NCBI RefSeq assembly: GCF_042854845.1
Contig: NZ_AP031498.1
Location: 4,960,001 to 5,024,000, forward strand
DNA length: 64,000 bases
Direction: 5' to 3'
Source: Maricurvus nonylphenolicus
Lineage (GTDB): Bacteria > Pseudomonadota > Gammaproteobacteria > Pseudomonadales > Cellvibrionaceae
In this document: piece after piece, positions 1 through 9,730 of the stretch
Position numbering within the stretch: position 1 is the first letter of the stretch
Layout: each line of letters starts with the position of its first letter
The notes under the pieces: generated by a model
The model's input: the letters and a program-made list of their open reading frames with translations, nothing else
Databases searched by the model: none
What the model was told of the DNA's origin: nothing
Program-made: the position numbers and the translations under genes

Positions 1-69
1 CCCGATTCTGAACAAAACGACAGAAGAATTTTCTCATTTGGGGTGTGGATAGAATAACGTTTCTGTAAC

Positions 70-113
70 ATCCACAGAAACCGTGAATCGTTACCGTGAC
101 AAGCTGTGGATAA
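70..113. repeat. 44-bp repeat, copy 1 (DnaA-box-like ends)
   Basis: A 44-bp element begins ATCCACAG and ends CTGTGGATAA, so its ends are an inverted repeat of 8 bp. The right end contains TGTGGATAA, the complement of the perfect DnaA box TTATCCACA. A second copy lies at 798-841 on the other side of the dsbB gene, the same length and identical at 35 of 44 positions by hand count. A related TGTGGATAG occurs at 44-52. The first 182 bases hold no other gene. A weak AGCGGGA/TCCCGCT stem at 133-155 may end dsbB transcription. Confidence 0.6.
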
Positions 114-182
114 GGATCGCAAAGACAGAGATAGCGGGACTTTACGGTTCCCGCTTAATAATCAATCAGTAGAAAAATACGC

Positions 183-710
183 CTAGTTTTTCAGCGCTTT
201 GATGCCATTTAATACCAGGGCTACCGCGGAAACAACGATCAATCCCACGGACATAGACAGCAGGCTTTCCGACATACTCAACCCCCAAATCATATCCGGG
301 GTGAAACCACACAAGTTGCGCACTTCAAAAATAAACGGGAACCACTTATCCAGCGCAAACCATTCCGGGAATCCCAAAAAGAATTCACAGCTGCCATCAC
401 CGCGGCCCATTTCCACATCGTATAAATATTTACTGCGCTCGAAGAAACCGATCATGCAACCGAGCATGGCACTGTGGCCTAACAGATTCAGCAACTTATT
501 CTTTGGCAGGATCAGCATCAGTGCCGCCAGTAAGGTAAATGCCGCGACCCAGATACGAATATGAATACACACCTGACAAGGTTCATCACCTAATACATAT
601 TGGTAATAGAGAGCGACCGCTTCCATAGCCACACCTAACAGTGCCAGGCAGCCCCAGTACCATTTACTGGTCAACAGGGTTTCTAAGGTAGACTTCATCT
701 GAACACTCAT
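183..710 (-). CDS. dsbB: DsbB-family disulfide bond formation protein
   Basis: Inner-membrane quinone reductase that reoxidises periplasmic DsbA and passes electrons to ubiquinone. The 175-residue product has four hydrophobic segments. It has a CxxC pair at residues 45-48 (CQVC, where E. coli has CVLC) at the start of the first periplasmic loop. A second, widely spaced cysteine pair lies in the second loop (GDGSCEFF and RNLCGF), which is the expected DsbB layout and size. The ATG at 710 has a GAGG about 15 bases upstream, and an in-frame ATG lies four codons later. The gene stands alone, flanked by two copies of a DnaA-box-containing repeat. No dsbA is nearby. The family assignment is firm; whether it serves general or specialised oxidation is unknown. 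Confidence 0.85.
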   Translation of the reverse strand: MSVQMKSTLETLLTSKWYWGCLALLGVAMEAVALYYQYVLGDEPCQVCIHIRIWVAAFTLLAALMLILPKNKLLNLLGHSAMLGCMIGFFERSKYLYDVEMGRGDGSCEFFLGFPEWFALDKWFPFIFEVRNLCGFTPDMIWGLSMSESLLSMSVGLIVVSAVALVLNGIKALKN

Positions 711-797
711 ATCGCGCGACTAATTCCTCTTTGGGCTCCTCTGTGGGTAAGTCACGATAGCGCAAAATTCCGGATCATTGAAGTGCACGGGTTAGAA

Positions 798-841
798 ATC
801 CACAGATTCAGTGAATCAGTGGCGGGAGAAGCTGTGGATAA
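798..841. repeat. 44-bp repeat, copy 2 (DnaA-box-like ends)
   Basis: Second copy of the element at 70-113, in the same orientation and of the same length. The ends (ATCCACAGA and AGCTGTGGATAA) and a central GTGAATC are identical, while the interior differs. It lies upstream of dsbB (start at 710) and downstream of the uxu operon, so it could influence dsbB transcription. It may be a paired DnaA-type site or a small mobile palindromic repeat. Confidence 0.6.
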
Positions 842-874
842 ACAAGGGGAGGCCAGATACAGCAAGGCGGGAGA

Positions 875-897
875 AAGCCTGATCAATAATCAGGCTT
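875..897 (-). terminator. Likely terminator of the uxu operon
   Basis: Nine-base-pair perfect stem (AAGCCTGAT and ATCAGGCTT) with a five-base loop, 24 bases past the uxuB stop. Read on the minus strand it is followed by TTTCTC, a short and imperfect U tract. Confidence 0.55.
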
Positions 898-920
898 GTG
901 TAAAGTAGCCGTTTAGTGGA

Positions 921-2390
921 TTAAATAAAGGAGGTTACTACCGACTGACAACCTTCAGCAATGAGCTGTTTGTGCCAATCAATAACCTGAGCAACAAGAT
1001 CGGGAAGCTCTTTATCCAAGCCGGAAAAGATGCTTTCCACAGCCAATACATTAGGCACTAACTGAGCAGATCCTGAAACGCGAAGTGTCATGGCCGTCAG
1101 TTGATCAGCAGCAGGATCAATAATGGTATAAGTTTCGCCATTATCACGCTGCCCCTGTAAATAACGAATCCAGCCAGCCAGTGCTAATGCCAGTATTGAT
1201 ATATCTCGCCCAGCAGCCCCATTCTCACGCAAACTAGCCAACCAGCGCTGGGGAATCTTTTGCGAACCATCCTGAGCGATTTGAGAGGTTTTATGATTTA
1301 AGGATGCATTGGCAAAACGTGCCAACAACTGATCTTTATAAGCTTCCACATCAAAGCCATCGGGCATGGACAAAGTTGGGGTAGCGATATTATCCATATA
1401 GGCACGAATAAAAGCCGCAAAGTCTTTATCTGCCACCACCTGATGTACGTAATCGTAACCGGCCAAATACCCCAGATAAGCGATAATGGAGTGACTGCCG
1501 TTAAGCAAGCGCAACTTCATATCTTCAAAGGGTTCGACATCGTCGACAAACAGAGCACCGACTTTATCCCAGGCGGGTACCGGGGTTTTAAAGTTGCTTT
1601 CTACTACCCACTGAGCAAAGGGCTCAGTAGCCACGGCGGCTAAATCTTCCATACCAAGCACTTCTCGCACACTGGCAATATCTTCTGGCGTTGTTGCTGG
1701 CACAATACGATCAACCATACTGCAAGGGAAGGCAACCGAGGTTTTTATCCAATGCGCCAGTGTGGTATCGATTTTCTCTGCAAAGGCTAACACCACTTTT
1801 TCGAGAATACGGCCATTGGCTGGCAGGTTGTCACAGCTGATCACGGTTAACGGCAGTTTGTTTTTGCGGCGTGTACGCAGGGCTGCCACTAAATAAGCCA
1901 CTGCAGTTTTAAGCTGAAATGGAAAATACTCCAGATCGTGAAGAATATCCGGATTTTTTTCATCCAGACTGTCCGCGGCAAAATCGTAGCAATAACCTTT
2001 TTCGGTAATTGTCAGGGTAACTACCTGGGTAGCCTCATCACTTAACAGGGACAAGAGTGCACCGGGGTTTTCCGGTGCCACAATCACATCTTTAATTGCA
2101 CCGATGACTTGCAGACGTTGCTCTTCTCCCTGTTTCTCTAGCAACGTGTAAAGGCCATCCTGGGGTTGCAGCTGTTGTTGCACTGTTGCACTGCGCAAAC
2201 TGACACCGGTAATGCCCCAATCACCGCCTTCGTTATTCAACACCTGTTCGGTATACCAGGCTTGGTGACCACGGTGAAAAGCGCCGATACCCAAATGAAC
2301 GATAGCGCTTTTTATCGCGCGGCGAACATATTGCGGAACAGCAACCGCTTCTGGTAACTGCGCCAGCGCTTTAGCGTTTAGACGGCTCAT
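921..2390 (-). CDS. uxuB: Fructuronate reductase (D-mannonate oxidoreductase), mannitol dehydrogenase family
   Basis: NADH-dependent reduction of D-fructuronate to D-mannonate, the second step of glucuronate catabolism, in the cytoplasm. The 489 residues are the family's usual length. The N-terminal nucleotide-binding region reads IVHLGIGAFHRGHQ. The polyol dehydrogenase active-site pattern K-x4-N-x2-H is present as KLRLLNGSH. The ATG overlaps the uxaC stop by four bases (ATGA), so the two are probably translationally coupled. It is the last gene of a seven-gene operon with the uronate TRAP transporter, kdgK, uxuA and uxaC. Because uxaC and uxuA are present, fructuronate reductase is preferred over tagaturonate reductase or mannitol dehydrogenase. 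Confidence 0.88.
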   Translation of the reverse strand: MSRLNAKALAQLPEAVAVPQYVRRAIKSAIVHLGIGAFHRGHQAWYTEQVLNNEGGDWGITGVSLRSATVQQQLQPQDGLYTLLEKQGEEQRLQVIGAIKDVIVAPENPGALLSLLSDEATQVVTLTITEKGYCYDFAADSLDEKNPDILHDLEYFPFQLKTAVAYLVAALRTRRKNKLPLTVISCDNLPANGRILEKVVLAFAEKIDTTLAHWIKTSVAFPCSMVDRIVPATTPEDIASVREVLGMEDLAAVATEPFAQWVVESNFKTPVPAWDKVGALFVDDVEPFEDMKLRLLNGSHSIIAYLGYLAGYDYVHQVVADKDFAAFIRAYMDNIATPTLSMPDGFDVEAYKDQLLARFANASLNHKTSQIAQDGSQKIPQRWLASLRENGAAGRDISILALALAGWIRYLQGQRDNGETYTIIDPAADQLTAMTLRVSGSAQLVPNVLAVESIFSGLDKELPDLVAQVIDWHKQLIAEGCQSVVTSFI

Positions 2391-3796
2391 AACTTATACG
2401 CCTGTTTCGCCAAGCGATAGGTGAGATCGTAGGCAATTTCCGCAGCCTCTTCTTCAGTAATGCGATGCTCTGCTACCAATTGTGCCAGGAAGGTACAATC
2501 CATACGTCGCGCCACATCATGTCGGGCCGGGATGGACAAAAACGCACGGGTGTCGTCATTAAAACCTACGGTGTTATAGAAGCCGGCGGTTTCGGTGATC
2601 TGCTCACGGTAACGGCGCATACCTTCCGGGCTATCATGGAACCACCAGGCTGGTCCCACTTTCATCGCCGGATAGTGACCAGCCAGTGGCGCCAACTCAC
2701 GACTATAGGCTGTTTCATCCAGGGTAAAGACAATCAAGTTGAAGCGCGGATCATTACCCAGTTTATTTAATAGCGGTTTTAACGCACTGATATATTCGGT
2801 GGCCACCGGTAGATCAGCGCCTTTATCGCGGCCAAAGTTTTCAAATAGGGATTGGTTATGGTTGCGGTGACAACCCGGGTGAATTTGCATTATCAAGCCG
2901 TCATCCAAACTCATCAGCGCCATTTCGGTAAGCATTTGGCCACGGAACAATTCTGCTTGTTGTGGGGTTAACTCACCTTTTAGGGCACCGGCAAAAAGCT
3001 GTTCGCTTTCAGCCCGGGTTAAGTCAGCCGTTACTGCGGTTGGATGGCCATGATCAGTTGAGGTGGCGCCCATGGATTTAAAGAATTCACGACGTTTTTT
3101 TAAAGCCGCCAGATAACCACTGAAGGTTTGGGTATCTTCACCGGTAATATTGGCCAGCTGTTTCAGATTGCTTACAAAACCATCGTGCTCTGGATCCATC
3201 ACCGGATCAGGACGGAAGGCGGTAATCACGCGACCCTGCCAACCACTGTCTTTAATCGCCTGATGGTGACGCAAATCATCCAGGGGAGATTCGGTGGTGG
3301 CGATCACTTCGATATTAAAGCGCTCAAACAACGCACGCGGTAAAAACTCGGGCTGCTGCAAACAACTATTGATATGCTCGTAATAGCTCTCTGCCGTATC
3401 AGCGGTTAAAGCTTCATCCAGATTAAACACTTCAGAGAAGACATGATCCAGCCACATGCGGGTAGGGGTACCACGGAACAGATAATAGTGCTCCGCAAAC
3501 AACTGCCAGATTTTTTTGGGGTCGCTTTCAACATCTCCGCCATCACGGCGACGAATACCCATGGCCTCAAGCGGTATGCCCTGACTGTAGAGCATACGCA
3601 ATAGGTAATGATCCGGTTGCAGCAACAACGCCGATGGGTTCTCAAAGGGTTTGTTCTCGGCAAACCAGCTCGGGTCGGTATGGCCGTGGGGACTGATAAT
3701 CGGCAGATCTTTAATCTGGCCATACAGGCGACGGGCAATATCACGGGTGGTGGTATCAGCGGGAAATAAACGGTCCGGGTGCATAACTAACTTCAC
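2387..3796 (-). CDS. uxaC: Glucuronate (uronate) isomerase
   Basis: Cytoplasmic aldose-ketose isomerase turning D-glucuronate into D-fructuronate (and galacturonate into tagaturonate in many bacteria). At 469 residues it is full length. The amidohydrolase-like metal motif ISPHGHTDPSWF lies near residue 36, and further His-rich stretches (STDHGHPTA, QIHPGCHRNHNQ) follow, as in the family. The start is taken as GTG at 3796 because AGAGG sits eight bases upstream; the internal ATG four codons later is too far from it. There are 11 bases between uxuA and this gene, and its stop overlaps the uxuB start. No tagaturonate or altronate enzymes are in the window, so glucuronate is the likely substrate. 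Confidence 0.9.
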   Translation of the reverse strand: MKLVMHPDRLFPADTTTRDIARRLYGQIKDLPIISPHGHTDPSWFAENKPFENPSALLLQPDHYLLRMLYSQGIPLEAMGIRRRDGGDVESDPKKIWQLFAEHYYLFRGTPTRMWLDHVFSEVFNLDEALTADTAESYYEHINSCLQQPEFLPRALFERFNIEVIATTESPLDDLRHHQAIKDSGWQGRVITAFRPDPVMDPEHDGFVSNLKQLANITGEDTQTFSGYLAALKKRREFFKSMGATSTDHGHPTAVTADLTRAESEQLFAGALKGELTPQQAELFRGQMLTEMALMSLDDGLIMQIHPGCHRNHNQSLFENFGRDKGADLPVATEYISALKPLLNKLGNDPRFNLIVFTLDETAYSRELAPLAGHYPAMKVGPAWWFHDSPEGMRRYREQITETAGFYNTVGFNDDTRAFLSIPARHDVARRMDCTFLAQLVAEHRITEEEAAEIAYDLTYRLAKQAYKL

Positions 3797-3807
3797 AATA
3801 GTCGCCT

Positions 3808-4989
3808 CTAAACATTGCGCTGATATTCAAGAGCATGGATCACACCATGCAACTCTGCCAGTCCTTTCAGACGGCCGACATAGGAATAACCTGGATTGAC
3901 GCCCTCTTTACCGATTTCATCACCCATCAGGTGACCATGGTCCGGGCGCATAGGAATCATATCGGTACGGCCGGTTTCGATACGGCGCTCTTCTTCGTCG
4001 AGCAGGGCATCAATCAGCCCCACCATATCGTTATCACCCCCGAGGTGATCGGCCTCATAGAAGGAGCCGTCTTCTTCGCGGGTGACATTACGCAGGTGCA
4101 CAAAGTGAATCACATTACCAAACTCGCGGGCCATATCGGTCAGATTGTTATCACCGCGGGCCCCAAAAGAGCCAGCGCACAACGTTAGACCGTTGGATTC
4201 ACTGGGCACGGCGGTACGCAGTTTACGCACATCATCAGAGGTAGAAACAATACGTGGTAGGCCAAACAGTGAGAAGGGAGGATCATCTGGGTGGATGCAC
4301 ATCTTCACGCCGCACTCTTCCGCCACAGGAATGACTTCTTGCAGGAAGGCAATCAGGTTATTGCGGAAACCTTCCACACCTAACGCGATAAAGGCTTCAA
4401 TTTCTTCGCGTATGGAGCTGCGATCGTAGCTACCTTCACCACCAGGCAAACCGGCAATAATATTCTTTTCCAGCAGCTCACGCTCTTCCTGGCTCATTGC
4501 TGTCAAACGTTCTTCAGCCCGCATAAGCACTTCCTTGTCATAACTTTGGTAGGCGTTATTGCGCTCCAGGATATGGACATCGTAGGCCGCAAAATCAGCC
4601 AAATCAAAGCGCAGGGCTTCGGCATTATTCGCCAAGCGGTAACTCAGGCTGGTGCGCGTCCAATCTACCACAGGCATAAAGTTGTAACAGACTACCTTAA
4701 TGCCAGCTTGCGCCACATTGCGGATAGACTGTTTATAGTTTTCCAGCTGCTCTTTATAGTTACCGGTACGCTTTTTCAGGTCATTGTGTAGCGGAATACT
4801 TTCAATCACGCTCCACTCAAGGCCAGCGGCTTCAATTTCTGCTTTACGGGCATAGATATCTTCCAACTGCCAGACATTGCCCGTTGGCACATGGTGTAAC
4901 GAAGTCACCACCCCTGTGGCTCCAGCCTGCGCAATCTTTTCCAGGCTGACACTGTCTTTTGGCCCAAACCACCGCCAAGTACTTTTCAT
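3808..4989 (-). CDS. uxuA: Mannonate dehydratase
   Basis: Dehydrates D-mannonate to 2-keto-3-deoxygluconate (KDG), the third step of the glucuronate branch. The 393 residues match the family, with the TIM-barrel metal-site signatures CIHPDDPPFSLFGLPR, FVHLRNV and RPDHGHLMGDE. The ATG at 4989 begins the typical N terminus MKSTWRWFGPKD. It sits between kdgK (15 bases upstream) and uxaC (11 bases downstream) in a tightly packed operon, so transcription is most likely shared and controlled by the operator upstream of the TRAP gene. Confidence 0.93.
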   Translation of the reverse strand: MKSTWRWFGPKDSVSLEKIAQAGATGVVTSLHHVPTGNVWQLEDIYARKAEIEAAGLEWSVIESIPLHNDLKKRTGNYKEQLENYKQSIRNVAQAGIKVVCYNFMPVVDWTRTSLSYRLANNAEALRFDLADFAAYDVHILERNNAYQSYDKEVLMRAEERLTAMSQEERELLEKNIIAGLPGGEGSYDRSSIREEIEAFIALGVEGFRNNLIAFLQEVIPVAEECGVKMCIHPDDPPFSLFGLPRIVSTSDDVRKLRTAVPSESNGLTLCAGSFGARGDNNLTDMAREFGNVIHFVHLRNVTREEDGSFYEADHLGGDNDMVGLIDALLDEEERRIETGRTDMIPMRPDHGHLMGDEIGKEGVNPGYSYVGRLKGLAELHGVIHALEYQRNV

Positions 4990-5004
4990 AGTTCCACTCT
5001 CTTG

Positions 5005-5934
5005 CTAAACCTTTGCCCAATATTCCTCTGGCAATATTGCGCCTTTATGACCAACCACATCGGCCGCCAATTGCATGCCACATTTGACCGCATCCTGCGC
5101 CGACGCCCCGCTTAAACGGGCCGCCAAGTAACCACCATTAAAACCATCCCCGGCACCGGTGGTATCAGCCACCTGATTCGCCGCGATGACATCAATTAAC
5201 TCTGTCGTGCCATTCACCATCAGGGTAAGTGGTTGTACACCATCGCTGACCACGACTTCCGGTACATCGCGAGCAACAATCCAAGCCATCGCCGCCGGTT
5301 TGTCGACAAGCCCCAAACTCAACATGACATCATCCAAGCTGGGCAGAAAAATATCTGTTCTAGACAATACCCACTCACAGGCCTTCAGGTAGGCATCAGC
5401 GGAGGGCCATAGCGCTGGACGATAGTTGTTATCAAAAACGACCAGGCCACCTGAACGTCTAAAATTATCCAACCAGGCAACAAAAGCCGTACGGCTTGCT
5501 TCTGTCATCAGTGCCAGGGTAATGCCCGAAAAATAGATATGGCTAACGGCTTCAAGTTTGTTCAGCGCAGTCAAAAGCTGATCACTATCGCCAAAAAAAT
5601 GTTTAGCGGCAGAATTGTCACGCTTGTAAGTAAATGTGCGTTCACCCAAGGCATCATTGTTGATAAAGTACATGCCCGCCTTATGGGCATGATCAATAAC
5701 GACCGCTTCGGTATTCACGTCATGATCGCGTGCAAACTGTAATATTTTGTCACTGCCAGAATCCAGGCCTAGCGCCGCTAATAAATGCGCTTCACCGTAC
5801 AAATGGGATACCACTACGGCGACATTGAGCACATCGCCAGCAACTCCCATGTTGTAGCTTTGGCCACTGATTGGAGTCAGCTCCAATAAGGGTTCACCTA
5901 ACAAAACTATTTTGTTTTCATTCTGGCTTTTCAT
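5005..5934 (-). CDS. kdgK: 2-Keto-3-deoxygluconate kinase, PfkB family
   Basis: Phosphorylates KDG to KDPG, which enters the Entner-Doudoroff aldolase step. PfkB/ribokinase fold of about 309 residues. The C-terminal motif DTTGAGDGFNGGYLAA holds the anion hole and catalytic Asp. The start is set at the ATG at 5934; a GTG three codons earlier is possible and neither has a strong Shine-Dalgarno sequence. A KDPG aldolase gene (eda) is not in the window and must be supplied elsewhere. The position directly upstream of uxuA supports KDG rather than another sugar acid as substrate. Confidence 0.88.
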   Translation of the reverse strand: MKSQNENKIVLLGEPLLELTPISGQSYNMGVAGDVLNVAVVVSHLYGEAHLLAALGLDSGSDKILQFARDHDVNTEAVVIDHAHKAGMYFINNDALGERTFTYKRDNSAAKHFFGDSDQLLTALNKLEAVSHIYFSGITLALMTEASRTAFVAWLDNFRRSGGLVVFDNNYRPALWPSADAYLKACEWVLSRTDIFLPSLDDVMLSLGLVDKPAAMAWIVARDVPEVVVSDGVQPLTLMVNGTTELIDVIAANQVADTTGAGDGFNGGYLAARLSGASAQDAVKCGMQLAADVVGHKGAILPEEYWAKV

Positions 5935-5958
5935 TACAACCACTTTTACAACTCTTTT

Positions 5959-7257
5959 TTACAACAACCCAAACCAGCGGGGTAAAAACTCACTGATTGC
6001 CGGGAAGAAGGTCACCAGCACCAGGGCAACCAACATGGCGCCATACAGTGGCAACAGTGGTTTGATCAAATCAGCAATACGGGTTTGGCCTACACCACAA
6101 CCGACAAACAACACAGTACCTACCGGTGGTGTACACAGACCAATACAGAGATTCAAAATCATCATAATGCCGAAGTGCAGCGGCGAGATGCCCATTTCGG
6201 CCGCTACGGGCAAAAAGATCGGGGTAAAGATCAATACTGCCGGAGTCATATCCATAAAAGTACCCACCAACAGCAAGATCAAATTGATCATCAATAAAAC
6301 CATCAACGGGTTTTCAGACATCGCTAATAAGGCTTCACTCAACAACTGAGGGATCTGTTCATAGGACAGCATCCACGACATAGCCGCCGAGGTAGCAATC
6401 AGAAACATTACGATAGCAGTAGTTTCTACCGTCTTGATCAGAATTGCCGGTAGATCACGAATCGCTACCTGGCGATAAACCACCACCGATAAAAACAGCG
6501 CATAGAGTACCGCCAACACACTGGCCTCTGTCGCCGTAAAAATACCACCGACAATGCCGCCAATAATCAGCACAATCATTAACAGGCTGGGCACCGCATC
6601 CAGCACTTTAAAAAAACTGGCTTTTACGCCATAACGCTCAGCTCGCGGGTATTTATGCCAAATGGCATAGGCCATACAGCTGACCATAATCATCAAGCCT
6701 ATCAATACCCCCGGCAGATAACCGGCAACAAACAAAGCACCAATGGATACGCCACCACTGGCCAGGGAATAGATAATTAAAATATTGCTGGGCGGAATTA
6801 ATAAACCGGTGGTAGAGGATGCAACGGTAACGGCGGTATTAAATTCTTTTTTATAACCCTGTTTGTTCATCTCCGGAATCATAAAGCCACCGATGGCAGA
6901 GGTCGCCGCCACCGCCGAACCGGAAATAGAACCGAACAACATCGAAGACATCACATTGACCAGCGCCAAACCACCGGGTAAACGGCCAATTAATACCTTA
7001 GCCATTTCAATCAAACGATGAGCAATACCACCCTGCCCCATTAATTGCCCCGCCAGAATAAAGAAGGGAATCGCCAACAAAGCAAAGCTGTTAACACCAC
7101 CGGCCATTTGTTGGGCCAGGGTTGTTAAGGCAGCTGTGGATTCAATGGTAAATAACATGGCAACCATGGTTGCCATGCCAATACAGATGGCAATGGGGAC
7201 ATGCAGCGCCATCAGAATGATAAAAATCAGGATCATCGCCAACGCAGAAAATTCCAT
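5959..7257 (-). CDS. dctM: TRAP transporter large permease (DctM type)
   Basis: Membrane subunit that carries out sodium-coupled uptake in a tripartite ATP-independent periplasmic transporter. About 432 residues and roughly twelve hydrophobic segments, with DctM signatures such as GGFMIPEMNKQGY and TTGLLIPPSNILIIYS. The ATG at 7257 is one base after the dctQ stop (TAG-T-ATG), so I prefer it to an upstream in-frame start inside dctQ. Next to the uronate genes it is probably a glucuronate or short glucuronide importer. That substrate is inferred from context only. Confidence 0.9.
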   Translation of the reverse strand: MEFSALAMILIFIILMALHVPIAICIGMATMVAMLFTIESTAALTTLAQQMAGGVNSFALLAIPFFILAGQLMGQGGIAHRLIEMAKVLIGRLPGGLALVNVMSSMLFGSISGSAVAATSAIGGFMIPEMNKQGYKKEFNTAVTVASSTTGLLIPPSNILIIYSLASGGVSIGALFVAGYLPGVLIGLMIMVSCMAYAIWHKYPRAERYGVKASFFKVLDAVPSLLMIVLIIGGIVGGIFTATEASVLAVLYALFLSVVVYRQVAIRDLPAILIKTVETTAIVMFLIATSAAMSWMLSYEQIPQLLSEALLAMSENPLMVLLMINLILLLVGTFMDMTPAVLIFTPIFLPVAAEMGISPLHFGIMMILNLCIGLCTPPVGTVLFVGCGVGQTRIADLIKPLLPLYGAMLVALVLVTFFPAISEFLPRWFGLL

Positions 7258-7258
7258 A

Positions 7259-7737
7259 CTAGCAATCTCCCCTGCGCACTTCTGCAATCATAAATTCCAG
7301 GCTGTAACAAACGATCAATAAACCACTCATCGGAATTACGCTATAGACGTAAGCCATGGGCAATCCTAAAGCGCCGGAGACCTGCTCCAGCTCCCAGGTT
7401 AATAAGGTCAGTTGACTGCCACCAAAGACCAACACCAACAAGGCAAACAAACCAGAGACAACATAACTAAACAGATTGGCAATGCGTTGCTTATCCACGG
7501 AGAGTTTCTCCGTCAGCAGATCAATACCCAAATGCATTTTTTTGCGGAAGGCGTAAGCACCACCCAGAAAGCTGATCCAAATTAACAGGAAGCGGGCAAT
7601 CTCTTCGGTGTAGGAGCTGGGGCGCATAAAGACATAACGACTGGCTACCTGCCAGGTTACATCCACCACCATAGCGAGCATTAAAAAGAACAATGTCCAC
7701 TTCACCAAGTTGTCGACCCTTGTCATGAAGGCATACA

Positions 7738-7738
<1 letters not shown>
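7259..7738 (-). CDS. dctQ: TRAP transporter small permease (DctQ type)
   Basis: Small integral membrane partner of DctM, 159 residues with four predicted membrane helices and the family pattern around FLLIWISFLGGAYAFRKKMHLGID. Its ATG at 7738 shares one base with the dctP stop region, and its stop is one base from dctM, so the three TRAP genes are tightly coupled. Role: stabilises and couples the large permease to the substrate-binding protein. Confidence 0.88.
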
Positions 7739-8721
<983 letters not shown>

Positions 8722-8778
8722 AGACTATTACCTAGCTATTTGAACCACCCGCTACACGGGTGTTTTACCAATTCCATA

Positions 8779-8791
8779 TTGGTATTACCAA
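8779..8791. promoter_or_regulatory. UxuR/ExuR-type operator, site 1
   Basis: Perfect odd palindrome TTGGTATTACCAA in the 164-bp divergent region between dctP and the GntR regulator. It closely resembles the E. coli UxuR/ExuR site core TTGGTATACCAA (from memory), with one extra central base. A half-site TACCAAT lies at 8766-8772. A weaker TTGG-N5-CCAA match falls on the regulator start at 8886-8898. Two further copies precede the GH2 operon and the sulfatase. Confidence 0.8.
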
Positions 8792-8885
8792 TTCTATAGA
8801 AGCTAATCTAAAATGCAATATAGCTGTGCTCATAAGATCAAATCCCACTAAATAAGGTAGTACACATAACTTGAGGCCAGTATAA

Positions 8886-9653
8886 TTGGCTCAACCAATC
8901 GACCAGTTAACAGTAAGCGATTTCATGCCTAAAGCAGCGACCGATGAGATTCAGGTTCAACGCCTGTATCTGCAGATCTATAAAAAGATCAGTACCATGA
9001 TCCACAATGGGGATTTTCAGCCCGGAGAACGTCTGCCCTCAGAGCGTGCCCTGGCGGAGCAATTCAACGTTAGCCGCCCGCCGCTGCGTGAAGCGATTAT
9101 TGCCTTGGAGGTAATGGGACTGGTTGAAGTTAAACCAGGTTCAGGCGTGTACGTTCGCGAACAGGCAGAAGAAACAGAAACCAATACCACCCAGGAACCG
9201 GAAGACTTGCCAGGGCCGTTTGAGATTCTGGAAGCGCGAATGCACTTTGAAGCCGCTGCCGCCGCACTGGCTGCCGAACGTATTGGCAATAATGAATTGC
9301 AGCTACTGTCTCAACTATTGGGTCAGCTTAAGCAATTCAATGAAGATAAAGATGCAGACGCCGCCGAGAAGGTTGACCAACAGTTTCATATGGTAATTGC
9401 CGATGCCTGTCGTAATAGTGCGATTACCTCCACTATACGCTGGTTGTGGGAACTGCGTAATCAATCGGAAATTAGTGCCCAGTTCCACCAGGATCTGCGT
9501 ACCGAAGGGTCTCTGCCTACCATTCAGGATCATGAAGATATTCTGTCAGCCTTAATGCAACGTGACAGTCAACTGGCACGTGAAGCCATGCAGAAGCATT
9601 TGCAGCGAGTCATTACTAATTTGACGCAGCACAGTGCTGCGCGATTTAAGTAA
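8886..9653 (+). CDS. FadR-subfamily GntR transcriptional regulator of uronate genes
   Basis: Probable uronate-responsive repressor of the surrounding regulon. N-terminal winged helix (residues about 25-90, with PGERLPSERALAEQFNVSRPPLREAI) and a C-terminal FCD ligand domain (about 105-235, with the metal-site histidine stretch QQFHMVIADACRNS). Divergent from the uronate operon, with a TTGGTATTACCAA operator between them. The TTG start at 8886 has GAGG nine bases upstream. The ATG at 8925 lacks a visible Shine-Dalgarno but would give a more usual N terminus, so the start is open. ExuR/UxuR-like function follows from family, position and operator; the inducer (fructuronate or glucuronate) is not visible. 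Confidence 0.85.
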   Translation: MAQPIDQLTVSDFMPKAATDEIQVQRLYLQIYKKISTMIHNGDFQPGERLPSERALAEQFNVSRPPLREAIIALEVMGLVEVKPGSGVYVREQAEETETNTTQEPEDLPGPFEILEARMHFEAAAAALAAERIGNNELQLLSQLLGQLKQFNEDKDADAAEKVDQQFHMVIADACRNSAITSTIRWLWELRNQSEISAQFHQDLRTEGSLPTIQDHEDILSALMQRDSQLAREAMQKHLQRVITNLTQHSAARFK

Positions 9654-9671
9654 CAATACTGATTCGCCAGA

Positions 9672-9685
9672 CCCGCTTTCGCGGG
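9672..9685. repeat. Short GC-rich hairpin, dispersed repeat family
   Basis: CCCGC-TTTC-GCGGG followed by GATGGCAAG, in the convergent gap between the GntR gene and the DUF3604 gene. The same design recurs at 20839-20854 and 29437-29456, so it is a dispersed palindromic repeat that may double as a bidirectional terminator. Confidence 0.6.
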
Positions 9686-9730
9686 GATGGCAAGACTTAT
9701 GGTTACATCGATTGATTGGTGAATAAATCT

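Noticed and set aside
70..841. Replication origin based on DnaA boxes near dsbB
   Set aside because: There are only two perfect boxes plus weak ones, no AT-rich unwinding region and no dnaA, gidA, parA or rpmH nearby.
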